In this document: piece by piece, positions 45,046-56,978 of the stretch
Numbering within the stretch: position 1 is the first letter of the stretch
Layout of the letters: every line of letters begins with the position of its first letter
Source of the DNA: Carnegiea gigantea
Taxonomy: Eukaryota > Streptophyta > Magnoliopsida > Caryophyllales > Cactaceae
DNA: 64,000 nucleotides
NCBI GenBank assembly: GCA_029747015.1
Contig: JAKOGI010000416.1
Location: forward strand, 420,001-484,000
Direction of reading: 5' to 3'
Notes under the pieces: generated by a model
Databases searched by the model: none
Told to the model about the DNA's origin: nothing
Seen by the model: the letters and a program-made list of their open reading frames with translations, nothing else
Program-made: the position numbers and the translations under genes

Positions 45046-46159
45046 CTAGTCCTCGTGCAAAGAATGACAATAATACATATATCTTCATTCATCTCATCAA
45101 GTAGAACAAGATTCGAGGAGAAATCAAGTATCCGACTACATTTGTCCATTCAAAATCATATAGATAAAATCACTGCCAACCCACAACTCATTATCAAACA
45201 TTCCCAATTTCAACTAAGTCAACAAGTCAAGACTCAAGCAAATTAAGCACATAATGAAACCATGTAGCAAATCTTAAGTATAGAATTTCACCCCATATAA
45301 CAAAAATCACACAAGCATCTTTAAACTTAAGTCTCCAATGCCAAATCAACTTATTAGGCTTTTTTTTTTTCCTTTCCTAATTTTTTTAAAAAATTTTTTA
45401 AAAACTTTTACAACACTTACTCAGTCCCATTTGTTTTCTCTAATGGATAAAGATATAAATAAAAATAACACTCAGAGAAACACTTAGTACATATTCAAGC
45501 AATTAATGATATGAATAGAGATATAAAGTAAATAATGGTACTAGAATCAGCTCAATTTATTTTATTTATTTAATGAAAGTGAATGTGGAACTCAATACTT
45601 ATTGAATACACATAATAACAGTGGAAATAGGGTTCCATCTTAAAGTCAAAAATCGGTTACATAGTGGCATTCGCACAGCTAAAATGTTGGGCCTTCAACT
45701 AATCAAAACTAGAAATAATCTCTAATGGGCATGGGTGACATAAATCAAATCCACATAATAAGAATAGAGCATGTATAATCAAATCACTCAAGCTCTTCCC
45801 AAAATCAAATTCATAGCCAAATTTTCATTTTTTTAAATTTTCCTAAAAAATTTCGCTTTGCCTTCCTCCCCCCCCCAAGCCTTACATTGTTCTCAATGTA
45901 AAAAAAAGCCATAATAAATAAAGAAATGAGGAAAAGAGCCATACAACCTAACAGAATGAGGAAAACATTCTTAATATTCCGAGTAATCCAACTTCATTGA
46001 TACCTTCAAAACCATCAAACACCAAAAAAGTCAAACAACAAAGTGAAGAATTCATACTATAAAACACAAACACAATTGATCAAAAAGAAAAACAAAAACA
46101 AAAGGCTCAAACTCATCTAAAATGATTGGATTGCATCCCAATAGCGTTAAGTTTTATGT
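45046..46159 (-). other. Athila-like 3' non-coding region
   Basis: No env-like ORF is visible. A second purine tract, minus strand GGCTTGGGGGGGGGGAGG near 45870-45886, follows CATTGAGAACAATG, the arrangement usual in this lineage after pol. The rest is AT-rich. Confidence 0.5.
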
Positions 46160-47230
46160 CTTCAGTCAGACAAGGTCCTATACACTAACCATCTTTAGGA
46201 TCCAGAATTTGGATTGCCGTAAAAAAAAAACACTGGTTTAACAACAAAAGGACCATCTCATCTAGATCTCAACTTGCCAAGAAATAGCTTAAGCTAAGAA
46301 TTAAAAAGTCAAACCTGCATATTAGATTCAGAAGATTTATGCGAAATCATTTTATCATGAACAGCTTTGGTATTGGCTTTATAAATCTTAGCATTCTCAT
46401 AGCCTTCATTACGCAATTCATCCAATTCATTCAATTGAAGCCGATGATTAGAACCTACTTGTTTCATATTGAAATTAAAAGCAATAGCCTAAAAACACAA
46501 CGTTCTAATTCAATTGGCAAGTGACAAGCTTTGCATAAAAGAAGCTGGTAAGGAGACATCCATATGGAAGTCTTCTAAGTATTACAATAGGTCTACAGAG
46601 CACCATGCAATCTCAAAGACCAGTCTTTCCTATCAGGTAGAGTTGTTTTCTGAAGTATAAAGTTGACCTCATAATTAAACACCTAAAGTTGACCACTAAT
46701 CTGAGGGCGATGGGGGTAGCTACTTTATGAGTCACAGAATATTTTTTGAGTAAAGCCTCGAAAGACCGATGATAGAAGTGACTACCTCCACCTCTAGTAG
46801 GAACTCTAGGGGTCCCATACTGGCAAAAAATGTATTCTTTCAAAAACTTGACCACAATCTTGTGGTCGTTGGTCGTAGTAGCCTAAGCCTCCACCCATGT
46901 TGACACATAATCAACGGCAACCAATATGTATGCAGAGCCAAAAGATGGGGGAGAGGGACCCACAAAATCAATGCCCCACGCATCAAATATCTCAAAAAAA
47001 AAAGAATAAGGAAAAGGGACATCATATCACCACGGGACAAGGCACCCATACGTTGACAATAGTCACAAGCAAGACAAAAATGGCGAGCATCACGAAATAG
47101 AGTGGGCTAGAAAAACCCACTTTGTAGGGCTTTAGCAATTATCCTACAACCTCTAAAGTGACCACCAAAAGCACAAGAGTGACAATAGATCAGAATACTA
47201 TGAATTTCATCCTCAAGGACACACTTACAC
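46160..47230 (-). pseudogene. Athila-like integrase
   Basis: The zinc-binding module is read at about 47215-47055 (HSILIYCHSCAFGGHF then CDYCQRMG). In the DDE core, part lies in a shifted frame at 47049-46840, and VVKFLKEYIFCQYGTP and GGGSHFYHRSFEALLKKY follow at 46855-46740. The second catalytic Asp, expected before GGSHF, is replaced by Gly. After KVATP the C-terminal part has [20 protein letters not shown] near 46420 and the GPY/F module DGPFVV near 46250, whose preceding Trp is a stop. The enzyme is dead at several points. Confidence 0.8.
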
Positions 47231-47523
47231 ACCACTTAGTGCAAACAATGTTTGAAAAGATAAGGGTCTTCCCAATGGTAATGTCATACTTATGAGAAGA
47301 ATCTATTTTTCTATTGTTTGAATGAGTAAGAAGGAATCGTCCTAGTCACAAGGTAGTTCACAATGTAAGAAAACTAAGGGAGAAGGGGCATATGACACAA
47401 CAGATAGTTGCCCATGAGGAAAGTCGTTAGGAAAACCAACTAAATAATAAGTAAAAATTCTAGACAAGTGGTCTACAACTGATTTTCAGAACCTAACCTA
47501 TCTTTTATTTCAATAGCAAACTC
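47231..47523 (-). other. Athila-like pol linker with stops
   Basis: This lies between RNase H and the integrase zinc module. It contains several stops and no separate gene. The frame near 47500 (EFAIEIKDRLGSENQ) is the usual end of the RNase H region. Confidence 0.6.
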
Positions 47524-47734
47524 TTAGAGCACCAAAATCCATCTAATGATTGTAAGTTTAGTGTCATTCATGGCCAATAAGTGTTCTAATACAACATGAT
47601 CTATGAACACAATTACTTTTGAGCACAAAAGGTATGGACCGAATTTATCAAGGGCAAATACTATAGTTGGCAACTCGTTTTCAGCAGTAGAATAATCATA
47701 AGCAATTGTTAGAGTTCTACTAGCATAGTAAATG
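47524..47734 (-). pseudogene. Athila-like RNase H (downstream of insertion)
   Basis: YYASRTLTIAYDYSTAENEL and FALDKFGPYLLCSKVIVFID are the hallmark RNase H-like sequence of gypsy pol. Its frame joins the RT block ending at 53242 when the inserted element and one copy of the AAATG/AAATA duplication are removed. Confidence 0.87.
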
Positions 47735-48933
47735 TGATAGGGTCGCAAGTACATGGTGGCATTGTAGATATCAAGGTCGACCCCACAAAACCTAGGTTGA
47801 TCCATTGGGTTATAATCCCTCAAGATAGGCTAAACGAATCTAAATTTGAGAATGAAATTAAACTAATCAACTATTTAATCTAATGGATAAATAACAATTG
47901 CAATTAAGCAAAATAAGCCATCACCTGATCCACGCATCAATGGAGCACTTCTTCCTTAATTCATTGTTTAAAACCGATAATCGAAGTATCACAGACCTCT
48001 TTAAAGGTGAAGTTAAATACCTAAATCTAACTAATTACCATTTCTGAAGGGTTCTTTATTTGTTTAGGTTGATTAAACATGCGATTATCGAATTACTGGT
48101 TTCTCAATCGGTAGGACTTTCCCAAGACTCCACACAATCAAGTCAAACCATAGGATTCTAGTATCATATTTAACCTTTTAGTTCTTCACCCAATACCCAA
48201 AACATGCAAGAAAGTGATCAAATTCCTCATAAGACAATGAACTTCTAGAATTCGCTAAAACAATCCAACAAATTGCAAAATACCAAATGATATCAACACA
48301 AGATCAAGAAATTGACAAATGTTTGCATAAATCCAAAATCAAATAACAAACATAATCAAAATTGCAAAACATAAATCTAAATTTACAGAAGGGAAGAGAA
48401 GTGAAAAGAGATGCTCAGCTAAGATCATGCTTGAACCATCGTGCAAACTCGGAATAGAATCCTTGCAAATCTTCACTTCAACTTACTCTCTCTCCCACTA
48501 ATCTAATCTAAGTCCTAATCTAATTGATAAAATTTGAGAGAGGAAATGGAATGATGGGATCATGGTTTGTGCTTTCAGCTATGAAAATGGTCTTATTTAT
48601 AGAGAAACATAATCAACCTCAGCCACACGATGGGGGAAAATAAACAGACTAGTAGTTATGCCTCCAGCACGGACCGTGACATCCACCACGGGCAGACCGT
48701 GGTTTTTGCTGGTTCCGAAATCTTCTGCTCTTCTTTTACTCCACGGCATAGGGCTTGGGGTATGAAGGTCAATTGCTAGGTGAAATAGTCTAAAATTCTG
48801 CAAAAGTCGTCAAAGAACCATACCCGAGCATAAAACAAGAATGGGAATATAAATTATAACATAAAGCACTCAGTTCTCACCAAACAATGCGACAAAATGA
48901 CCTCAAGATAGTGTGCACTTTAAGCACTTATCA
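47735..48933 (-). repeat. 3' LTR of the non-autonomous element
   Basis: This 1199-bp LTR runs from TGATAGGGTCGCAAGT to TTAAGCACTTATCA, with a 5-bp inverted end TGATA/TATCA. It pairs with 52016-53241. It has a GC-rich patch with CCACGGGCAGACCGTGG at about 48676-48692. Confidence 0.88.
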
Positions 48934-50860
48934 AACTCCACCATACTTAAACTGTTACTTGTCCTCAAGCAAACACTAGAGAAAAGCGATAAAGGAAAAT
49001 GCATCTAAGCCTCAAACATATGACAACCTCCTTAAAGTGGGGAAGCCATGGCATATCACAAGCCAGAATGGCAAGCAATGGCAACCCTAAATAGCACGCA
49101 AAACATTTCAAAATTAGAATGAGGAGAAGGTTTTCAAAGAAGTACGAGACCACAAGCTTAATATCAGACTTGAGCACCCCTAAAGAAATGCAAAGCATGT
49201 CTTGCAAGCACATGTAATTGAATAGAGCCAAATGGACTAGTAGAATCTTACTTTTAGGAAATGTGGATCACTCCAACCCATATGTTTAAAATATAGTATA
49301 AGTTCACTCAAGGCTCATTCCAAAGATGCAATCTACTATATGCATAAGCTTGACAAGATTCTCAAATTCTCCACCACTAAAATGCAATGTGTACAAGACA
49401 ATCAAGAGGACTTTATATGGGTTGTAACATGGGCTAGAAGGGTTAAGGAAAATGAGTGGACAAATGCATTTGGGACAAAAGCAGAGCTACTTAGCCAAGT
49501 GACTAGGGAGCAACCAATAAACCACAAAAAAACCATGAAAATCACTAACACTCTAAACTCCAACAATTTAATGAACATATCCCAACGAATCAAGTAGGAA
49601 ATGAGTTGAAAAAGAAGGGAATTCAAGCCATGTACATGTCCAATGCCAATAAACTTAGTCATTTTCTCTTTTGCCTTTTTTTGTTTTTTTAATTTTTTTC
49701 CTTCAACATAACTTTTTTTCGTTTTCTTCTTTTTTTGGGAAAATGAAACAAAAATTGCAACTATTGAAAGGCATACGAACTCGAATTATCAACTTATAGT
49801 CTAATACATGGACACAACCCAAATAAGGGGGAACCAAAGTAAATGTTTAATGTCATCAATCCCTCAACAAACCAACACACCAAAGCAATCTTAAACTCAA
49901 TTATCGTTAAAACCAACCACTACACAGATGAAGTGATACTCCATAGACTTGGCTTAAAGGTAAGAATATGTGTTTGGCCAAGAGCTAATATGAAGGGATC
50001 ACAACAAAGATGGATATAAGCTCAAAGGGGCTAGCAAAGGGAAAATCATATAATACACGGGTAGGCTATTTGCCTAAGGCTAAAATAACCGAAGAAAAAA
50101 AATGCCTCTATCATATCATGAACTACACACATGTGAATGTGATTTTGAACAAGAGTCTATGCAAGTTCTAAAGATGCTATATGGAAAAGCCACACAAATG
50201 AAAGAAATATGAGACTAGATATAATGATTAATTAGTCCAGATGAGACTTAAAATCTCACTGGACATCTACCAAAATCTCAATTAGTTCATAAAATGACTC
50301 CTATGTACCAACATTAGTGTTGAGGACCCCAAGGGATAACAAAGTTCTCAAACACGACAATGGTCAAAACAAGAAATATTTACAAAACCTTCAAAACTTT
50401 TACGAGCAAAAGGGATTACACATCGAAAGTTACTCAAGCTCATGGAAGCTATGTTGCCTAAAGAATCATCATTGGAGGTTATCTCGAACCAATCACACCA
50501 TCCCTACACGCTATCCTATGTGCAAACCTAAATACAACACACTAATGCAATCAAAAAGAAACCTAAAACTATGTGCTCTAACAAGTATGTAAATTAATAA
50601 CGGAAATAGAAAGCATAAAGCTACCCTTCCCCCATGCTTAAATAAAACATTATTATTCAAAGAAAAGAAAGAAAGAGAAGAGAGATGGAAACATAAGAGA
50701 ACAATCTCACCACATTAGGTGTTGGGCACACCTAAGCTAAGGCCTCATCACAAACGGGCCAAATGGAGCATCAGCCACTTCATTACAACTCGTCAAATCA
50801 GATGTAGTCAAAGCCCGCAAAAGCTTATCAAACACCATAGCACGGGGCTCACAAGCTTAG
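48934..50860 (-). other. Interior of the non-autonomous element without recognised genes
   Basis: AT-rich sequence downstream of the ORF. Hydrophobic open frames here (for example 48965-49231 and 49402-49662 on the minus strand) show no domain and look like chance frames in T-rich sequence. GAGGACAAG and the purine tract before the LTR are at 48940-48965. Confidence 0.5.
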
Positions 50861-51730
50861 CTATAAGAGAGCGTGAAGACGAACATGACAAAGAAAGTTA
50901 GTGCTCTCTTTATTAAACCAAATGCCATAGAAAAATCAAAAAAGAAATCAAAGAAAGTATTACACATGATTTTTCTAGGCTCATCCACTTGGTACACGTA
51001 ATACGAGTCTAAGGGAGGCATTGTACCCACTGAAGTAATCTAGGGACATAAAATTAACAACATTCCCACCAAGCATATAAAACATGTTATCCTCATAGCC
51101 CAAATCATTATTAATATAAAAAATCATAGGATTATCAATGGGCATATCAATATAATACTCAAGGGAAGGGGAGGGTAATGTACGAATAGGTGAAATATGG
51201 GAATGATCAAGGGGATTAAGGAGAGCATTATTACGAGCAAGGCTAGGAGACTCCTCATCCATGAACATATCACATGACCCCTCCAAAGGAGTCTTATCTA
51301 GATCATACACCTCGTCAAAAGTATCTTTTGACTGAAAACATGTATCAGCAACATCAAACCTAGTATCAAACCCATAAGACTCACCCACCTTGAGCCCCAT
51401 GCACTGAGCTAAAGGAAATGATGAATCAGCTAAGGTGAAGACAATATCAGTATTGCCCTCGGGTTGCAAAATCAAGTGGAGCATAGCATGCGTAATAAGA
51501 ATAACCAATGTATATCGTGGTCAGAAGAGTTCACAAATCATACCAAAAGGGGCATAATAAGATCTAGCGTAGAACGCACAAGGATCAGGGCACGAATAGC
51601 CAAAAACACAACTAGCATTCTCAAATTCAAATAAATCCCAAGCAATCCACTCAAGTAAATACCATGGTTGATCAATATTTTTACCATCAAAACCCCAATA
51701 CTCTATAAGAATACGGATTTTACTATTCAC
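50860..51730 (-). pseudogene. Unrecognised ORF of the non-autonomous element
   Basis: A coding region of roughly 290 codons begins at 51730. One in-frame stop at 51521-51523 separates its N-terminal part (Cys/aromatic-rich, SCPDPCAFYARSYYAPFG) from the main block 51508-50981, which is acidic and Pro/Ser-rich (FTLADSSFPLAQCMG, then DMFMDEESPSLARNN and SLEYYIDMPIDNPM). Near 51010 a one-base shift leads into another open frame ending with a hydrophobic stretch (TFFVMFVFTL) at about 50870-50900. I recognise no domain. Length, composition and coherence suggest a real protein recently broken, not a chance frame. It is not gag or pol by any motif I can see. Confidence 0.55.
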
Positions 51731-52015
51731 GCCCTCATGAGCAATGCCTAAAATTTCTCATATACCCATACAATAACTTCATAGAGCAAGAAGAACATTT
51801 AAACACTTAAAATACCTCCAAAATAGTTCATGTTTGAATTGGAGAAAATAGAAAATTGCCACTATTGTTTTTTTTTTTTCAAATTTTTTTATCTTGTAAA
51901 ACTTTTATCAATTGTTTTTATTTTTTTTTGGTCAAAGAGAAATAAAATGCTTAGTCAAACCTATCGAGAAAAATTCAATATTTGACGCTAGTCTCAAGCA
52001 ACGGCACTAAAAACT

Positions 52016-53241
52016 CGATAGGGCAGCAAGTGCACGGTGGCGTTATAGATATCAAGGTCGATCCCACAAAGACTAGGTTGATCTACTAGGTTGTAATTCC
52101 TCAAGATAGGCTAAGTAGATCCAAATTTGAGAATGAAATTAAACTAATCAACTATCTAATCTAATGGATAAATAATAATTGGAATTAAGCAAAATGAGCA
52201 ATCACCTAATCCAAGCATCAATCAAGCACTTCTTCCTTAATTGGTTGTTTTAAAACCAATAATTGAATTATCATAACCCTCTTTTAAGGTGAAGTGAAAT
52301 ACCTAAATCTAATCAATTACCATTTCTCAAGGGCTCTTGATTTGCTTAGGTTCATTAAGCATGCAAGTATCAAATCAATGGTTTCTCAATCAGTGGGACT
52401 TTCTCAAGATTCCAAACAATCAAGTCAAACCGTAGGATTCTAGCATTAGATTTCACCTGTTAGTTCTTCATCCAATGCCCAAAATATGTAAGGAAGTGAT
52501 CAAATTCCTCACAAGGCACAAACTTCTAGAATTCAATAAAATAATCCAACAAATTGCAAAATACCAAATAATATCAAGACATGATCAAGAAATTAACAAA
52601 TGTTTGCATAAATCCAAAATCAAACAACAAAGATAATCAAAATTATAAAACATTAATCTAAATTTAGAGAAGAGAAGAGAAAAGAGATGCTCATCCAAAA
52701 TCGCAATTGAACCATGGTGCAGAACCGAAATAGAATCCTTGCAAATCTTCACTTCACTTCAACTCACTCTCTCTCCCTCTAATCTAATCTAAATCCTAAT
52801 CTAATTGATAAAATTGGAGGGAGGAAGTGGAATGATGTGACGATGCCTTGTGATTTTTGCTGCGAAAATGGCCTTATTTATGGAGAAACATAATTAATCT
52901 CAGCCACACGATGACGAAAAACGAACAAGCTAATAGTTATGCCTCCACCACAAACTGTTGCATTCACCATGGGTAGACCGTGGTTCTTATTGGATCTGAA
53001 ATCTTCTGCCCTTCTTTTGCTCCATGGGCATAGGACTTGGGGTACCTCCATGGTGGCCAATATGCACTCAAATGAAGGTCAATTGTGGGGTCAAATGGCC
53101 TAAAATCTTGCGAATGTTGCCAAAGAACCATGCCCCAGCATAAAATGAGAATTTGAATAAATTTTAATATAAAGCGCTCAATTCTCCCTAAAAAATGCAA
53201 CAAAATAACCTCAAACTAGTGTGCACTTTAAGCACTTATCA
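52016..53241 (-). repeat. 5' LTR of the non-autonomous element
   Basis: This 1226-bp LTR pairs with 47735-48933. Its left end is CGATAG in place of TGATAG, a terminal mutation. The right end AGCACTTATCA is intact. A GGGTAGACCGTGG word lies near 52970. Confidence 0.87.
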
Positions 53242-54386
53242 AAATAACATGAGACATTCTATTCACACTTTGACCCAAAACAACCCTCATAGAAAAATTA
53301 AATGCATCACACAAAATCTGAAATGGAAGAGAAAAACTTGGGAGTTGCACTATGGGGGCCAACACCAGCAAGGATCGAAGCTTTTTAAAAGCTTTCACAC
53401 AAGATTCATCAATCACAAAAGGAGCATCTTTATTAAGGAGGTTATTAAGTAGGTGAGTCACTTTGCTAAAATCCTTAATATATCTCCTATAGAATTGAGC
53501 ATGACTAATAAGTGATCTAACTTGCTTCATAGCAGAAGGAATAGACAAAATTAGAAATCAGGTCGTGCTTGGCTTCATCAACCCTACTGCCCTTTTTAAA
53601 CACTTTATAAGCCAACACAATCCCTTCTTGGACTATGAAATGACTCTTTTCCCAACTTAAGACCAGATTTACTTCTTCACATCTTTTCGACGCAGTGGAT
53701 AAATTACTAAGACACACATCAAAGGCATAACCAAAAACAGAGAAATCATCCATAAACATCTCTATGAAATTATCAATACAAATTAGAAAATATGGCCATT
53801 ATACATCTTTAGAATGTGGAAGGTGCAGTACACAGCCCACACTAGGAATGGCAATGGGGCGAGTATGGGGCGGGTTGAGCCGTACCCGTACTCATACCCA
53901 GTTTCGAAAATAGTACCCATACCTGTACCTATACCCATCGAGTATTGAAAAACTACACCTATGTCCTTACCCACCGGGTTTTTGCGGGTTTTATTCGGGT
54001 TTGTATAGGAAATAAAAATTAATACCCATATTAAACCCATATTTGAATTCAATATTAGTAAATTCAACAAGTCATCAACACGTTTTTGTTGAACGCCTAC
54101 TAAGCATCTCCTGCCATAATGTTTGGTCACAACAAGTAGCAACAATCCACATGAGGAGCATAAATTACCTATCCACCAGTAAGATACGTAAATTTGGGCT
54201 GGATATTTGGGCTGTCAAGCTTGATTAATTAAGTCAGATTGAGTTTTTTTAAATTAATAAAAAAGGGTACGGGGCAACCCGCCCCATACCCATTTAAAGC
54301 CCATTTTCATCAACCATTTGGGTTATAAATGGGGTGGGTTTTTCGGGTTTTAAACGGATACGGGTTTTATTGCCATCCCTAGCCCA
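53242..54386 (-). pseudogene. Athila-like reverse transcriptase (part), interrupted by a MITE
   Basis: Reading leftward from 53834 the frame gives GLCTAPSTF, then RCIMAIFSNL, stops, and FMDDFSVFG (53758-53732), the catalytic block with both Asp present. CFLSNLSTA-like and IVQEGIVLAYKVFKKG follow. At 53548-53242 are SLISHAQFYRRYIKDFSKV and FKKLRSLLVLAPIVQLP, the usual RT end and RNase H start. The hAT-like MITE (53843-54381) splits the N-terminal edge and the CACTA element removes everything upstream of GLC. Confidence 0.83.
53843..54381. mobile_element. hAT-like MITE at the Athila/CACTA junction
   Basis: The 539-bp element has ends TAGGAATGGCAATGGGG and, reversed, TAGGGATGGCAATAAAA, and is flanked by perfect 8-bp duplications GCCCACAC (53835-53842 and 54382-54389). 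TAGGGATGGCAA ends and 8-bp duplications are typical of plant hAT families. The interior is rich in CGGGTT and ACCCATACC words, and no transposase is encoded. The duplicated site comprises five bases of Athila RT plus the first three bases of the CACTA end, so this is the youngest of the three elements here. Confidence 0.88.
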
Positions 54387-54760
54387 CACTGCAAAAAAAG
54401 TAGCTTTTACCAACAGACATCTAGTTTAAAAAAAAAAATTTCTATTGGTAAATTTTTTTTATTTTACAACAGGCTTGCTTATTTGTTGGTATTAAAGTGT
54501 TGAGGTAAGGAGGGAAGAAGGGGTCCTGATATTTCCAACAAATATAAACTGATTTGTTGGTATTAGTACTATATTAGCGGCAATCAAAATTGCTATTGAT
54601 ATTGTGATAACATTACCAGCAAAATCATTTTTTAAAAAAAACTTATGTTGGTGTCATATCAGTGTATATACTATCGCGGGAAACTAAATGATTATTAAAA
54701 ACCACATTGTATATAATTCTTCACGCAAAAAAAAAACCCCAAATACAAAACCCTATTGCG
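54387..54760 (+). repeat. CACTA terminal and subterminal repeats
   Basis: The terminal CACTGCAAAAAAAG is followed by clustered short repeats (ACCAACAGAC, TATTGGTAAATT, TTGTTGGTATTA twice, ATTACCAGCAA), as expected for binding sites of the element's second protein in En/Spm-type transposons. Confidence 0.65.
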
Positions 54761-56978
54761 ATTTGCTTGGTCTAGAGCATGCATATATCCTTTATGAAAC
54801 TTGGAGAAAGGCAACTAGGTTCGGACTTTAGAAAACACAACAGAGCCAACAATTTTGATATTCATCTACTCTCATATCTCAATTCGGTGTCAAATCAGTA
54901 AAAATCTAACCAAAGACCATTGCTGTAGGGTTGTTGCTGTTGCTTAATCATCAAATTTTTCAGGTATGGTGCTTTGTCATCGTTCTCAGTTGAATTATTT
55001 GTTGCTGGATCAAATTTTTGGTAGTTTTCGATCTATCATCACTCTTAGTCAATCCAATGCATCTGATATGCGGTTAATCACCTGTTTGCATCCTCTCTTC
55101 GACACTGTTCACCGAAAAGCTCGGGCATGTGTGCCGAAAATTAAGTAAAATACAACAAAGATGAAAAATTAGGGCTTGGACTTGCAATTCCCTGGAGGTA
55201 CTGTTTTTGCAATGTCCTTAAATGTGTTGGATGCGAATGTGAAATTAGACATTAATTTCCTTGAACTTGAAGGTAGGAACTGAATGTTGAAGCAGTCAAA
55301 ATGGTTGGTGTGTATATTTGGAATAGAGTTGTACATGTGACCAAACGATGCACATATATGTTCATTCATCATCTATAATAGGTTGTGGGTTTTCACAAGA
55401 GTGGTTAAATATAGCCCCCAGTGAGACTAAGTATTTGTATTGCTTATATATGCAGTGACTATTCTTTTGCAGCACATCACGTCTGTCTCTATAAAGTTGT
55501 TGTTGCTTATGAATATCTCCAGTTTTGTGATTCAATGTGAAGGTCCCATTTTCAACTACTATGACTAGCATTGTACCTCTCTATTCTATAGTTTACTGTT
55601 CTTTTACAGAACATCATGTCTATCTCTATAAAGTTGTTGATGCTTGTGAATATCACTACACTTGTCTCTATTCAATCTTTTCAATTATGGCTCCCCAAAG
55701 ATAACTCATTATATGTAACCTGCAAGTGGGCATTCTCACTGATAGAACAGTGGCCTGAGCTGGAAAGTCTGGGTAAGCAAATTTGATGTAAGGATTATTA
55801 TGAAGGAAAAGAAAGATTATTTTCAAGTGTAAAATTTATGGGAGTAGTGGTTAATATAAACTTTCAGCTGGATACCAAAAGTTGTTATAGACTAAATTTT
55901 GATATGCAATAATTAGAGGTGCTTAGTTTTTTGATTGGCTTTTACACAGATGACGGGTTCAATTTCAAGGAATTTGATGCTGCAGCTAGATTGAGCTTGT
56001 TGCTAGATGTTTTAATCAAGGTTGCTCCTAATTTCATGTCGTGTTTGTGGTGAATATATGAGTGTAAAGCAGTTGATAGGTACCTTATGAATTTTCACAA
56101 ATGGGTATTCCATTTTTATTGGCATTACACTATAAATTATCCGCTATTGATTGATGGATCTAACCTGCTTGTTGATTGTTTGATCTCCTTGTCAGATTTT
56201 GAGAATGTTTTCATACTCAAGGACTAACATATGGAGATTTGTAATTGCGTCACTATAGAATTTGAATTTTATCTTTCTTTGTGATGGGATCATACAAAGA
56301 GTTAAAGACTCTTATGATGTTAGAATAAAGAAGGCATTCAACTTGTAGATGTAATGCAATTTTTGAATGCTCATATACAAAAGAAGGCATGTAGTTTGCA
56401 CATGCAGTTTTACACAAATGTAATGCAATCTTAGAATAAAGTGTCTGATTAAAATAATGTTTGATTGCTCATTAAAAAAATAAAAATAAAGAAGGCATTC
56501 AGGATTAATTATGGTGCACTTTCTAAAGGTGTTATGCCTAATAACCTGCGTCAGGACACTATCCTTTCTAAGGTAAGGTGCTATGTTGTGCATTTATGGA
56601 GCAGCAATACCAGACTTGTTAGTCAAGTGAAGGACCATTGCTTCTGTTGCCAATGAGAAGATGTGAGAACATGCAGTGATGAGAATTGTTGTGTATTTAT
56701 AGATCACCACCGTTTACTTTGCAAGTATGCGGCCAATCTTACTTAACCCCTTCGTTTGTGTCCGTGCATTAAGTTGAAATGTTGCAGTTGTTTTTTTCAT
56801 TACATGGGTCACTACTGCTTATTTCCTTCGATTACATATGACATTGAGAATTGCTGTTCTTTTTTTCATTACTTTATACATTCACATTTTATTTGATGTC
56901 TTGTTTTTATATAAGTTGAAATGTTTAAGTAATTAACAAATGTAATCATTTAAAATATGTAGGAACATACCTGTCATT
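54761..56978 (+). other. CACTA 5' region without recognised coding sequence
   Basis: No domain is visible. It may hold the promoter and 5' untranslated exons of the transposase gene: an acceptor-like ATGTAG lies at about 56957-56962, just before the first coding block. Two 65-bp segments (about 55455-55520 and 55594-55660), each with TCTCTATAAAGTTGTTG, are diverged copies of one another. Confidence 0.45.

Larger units (their letters stand above)
47735..53241 (-). mobile_element. Non-autonomous Athila-related LTR element with one unrecognised ORF
   Basis: The 5507-bp element has LTRs at 47735-48933 (3') and 52016-53241 (5'). A primer site resembling TGGCGCCGTTGC, worn to TAGTGCCGTTGCTTGAGA, follows the 5' LTR on the minus strand near 51990-52010, and a purine tract TATGGTGGAGTT lies next to the 3' LTR. 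The 3.1-kb interior has no protease, RT or integrase; it carries one coding region at 51730 to about 50860. Flanks AAATG (47730-47734) and AAATA (53242-53246) form a target duplication with one mismatch. It lies in RNase H of the Athila-like host in the same orientation. Confidence 0.83.
43288..54386 (-). mobile_element. Athila-like Ty3/gypsy retrotransposon, 3' part, minus strand
   Basis: In transcript order the window holds part of RT (54386-53242), RNase H (47734-47524), integrase (about 47230-46160), a non-coding 3' region and a 3' LTR (45024-43288). It is interrupted by a non-autonomous LTR element (47735-53241) and cut at 54386 by a CACTA element. Its 5' LTR, gag and protease must lie beyond the CACTA right end, outside the window. 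The gypsy order (RT, RNase H, integrase) and residues such as FMDDFSVFG point to the Athila/Tat branch. Stops and frame changes are frequent. Confidence 0.85.

Noticed and set aside
48965..49662. Hydrophobic minus-strand frames as membrane proteins
   Set aside because: T-rich non-coding sequence gives Phe/Leu/Ile-rich frames by chance; no domain or conserved start, and they lie in the 3' part of a non-autonomous LTR element.
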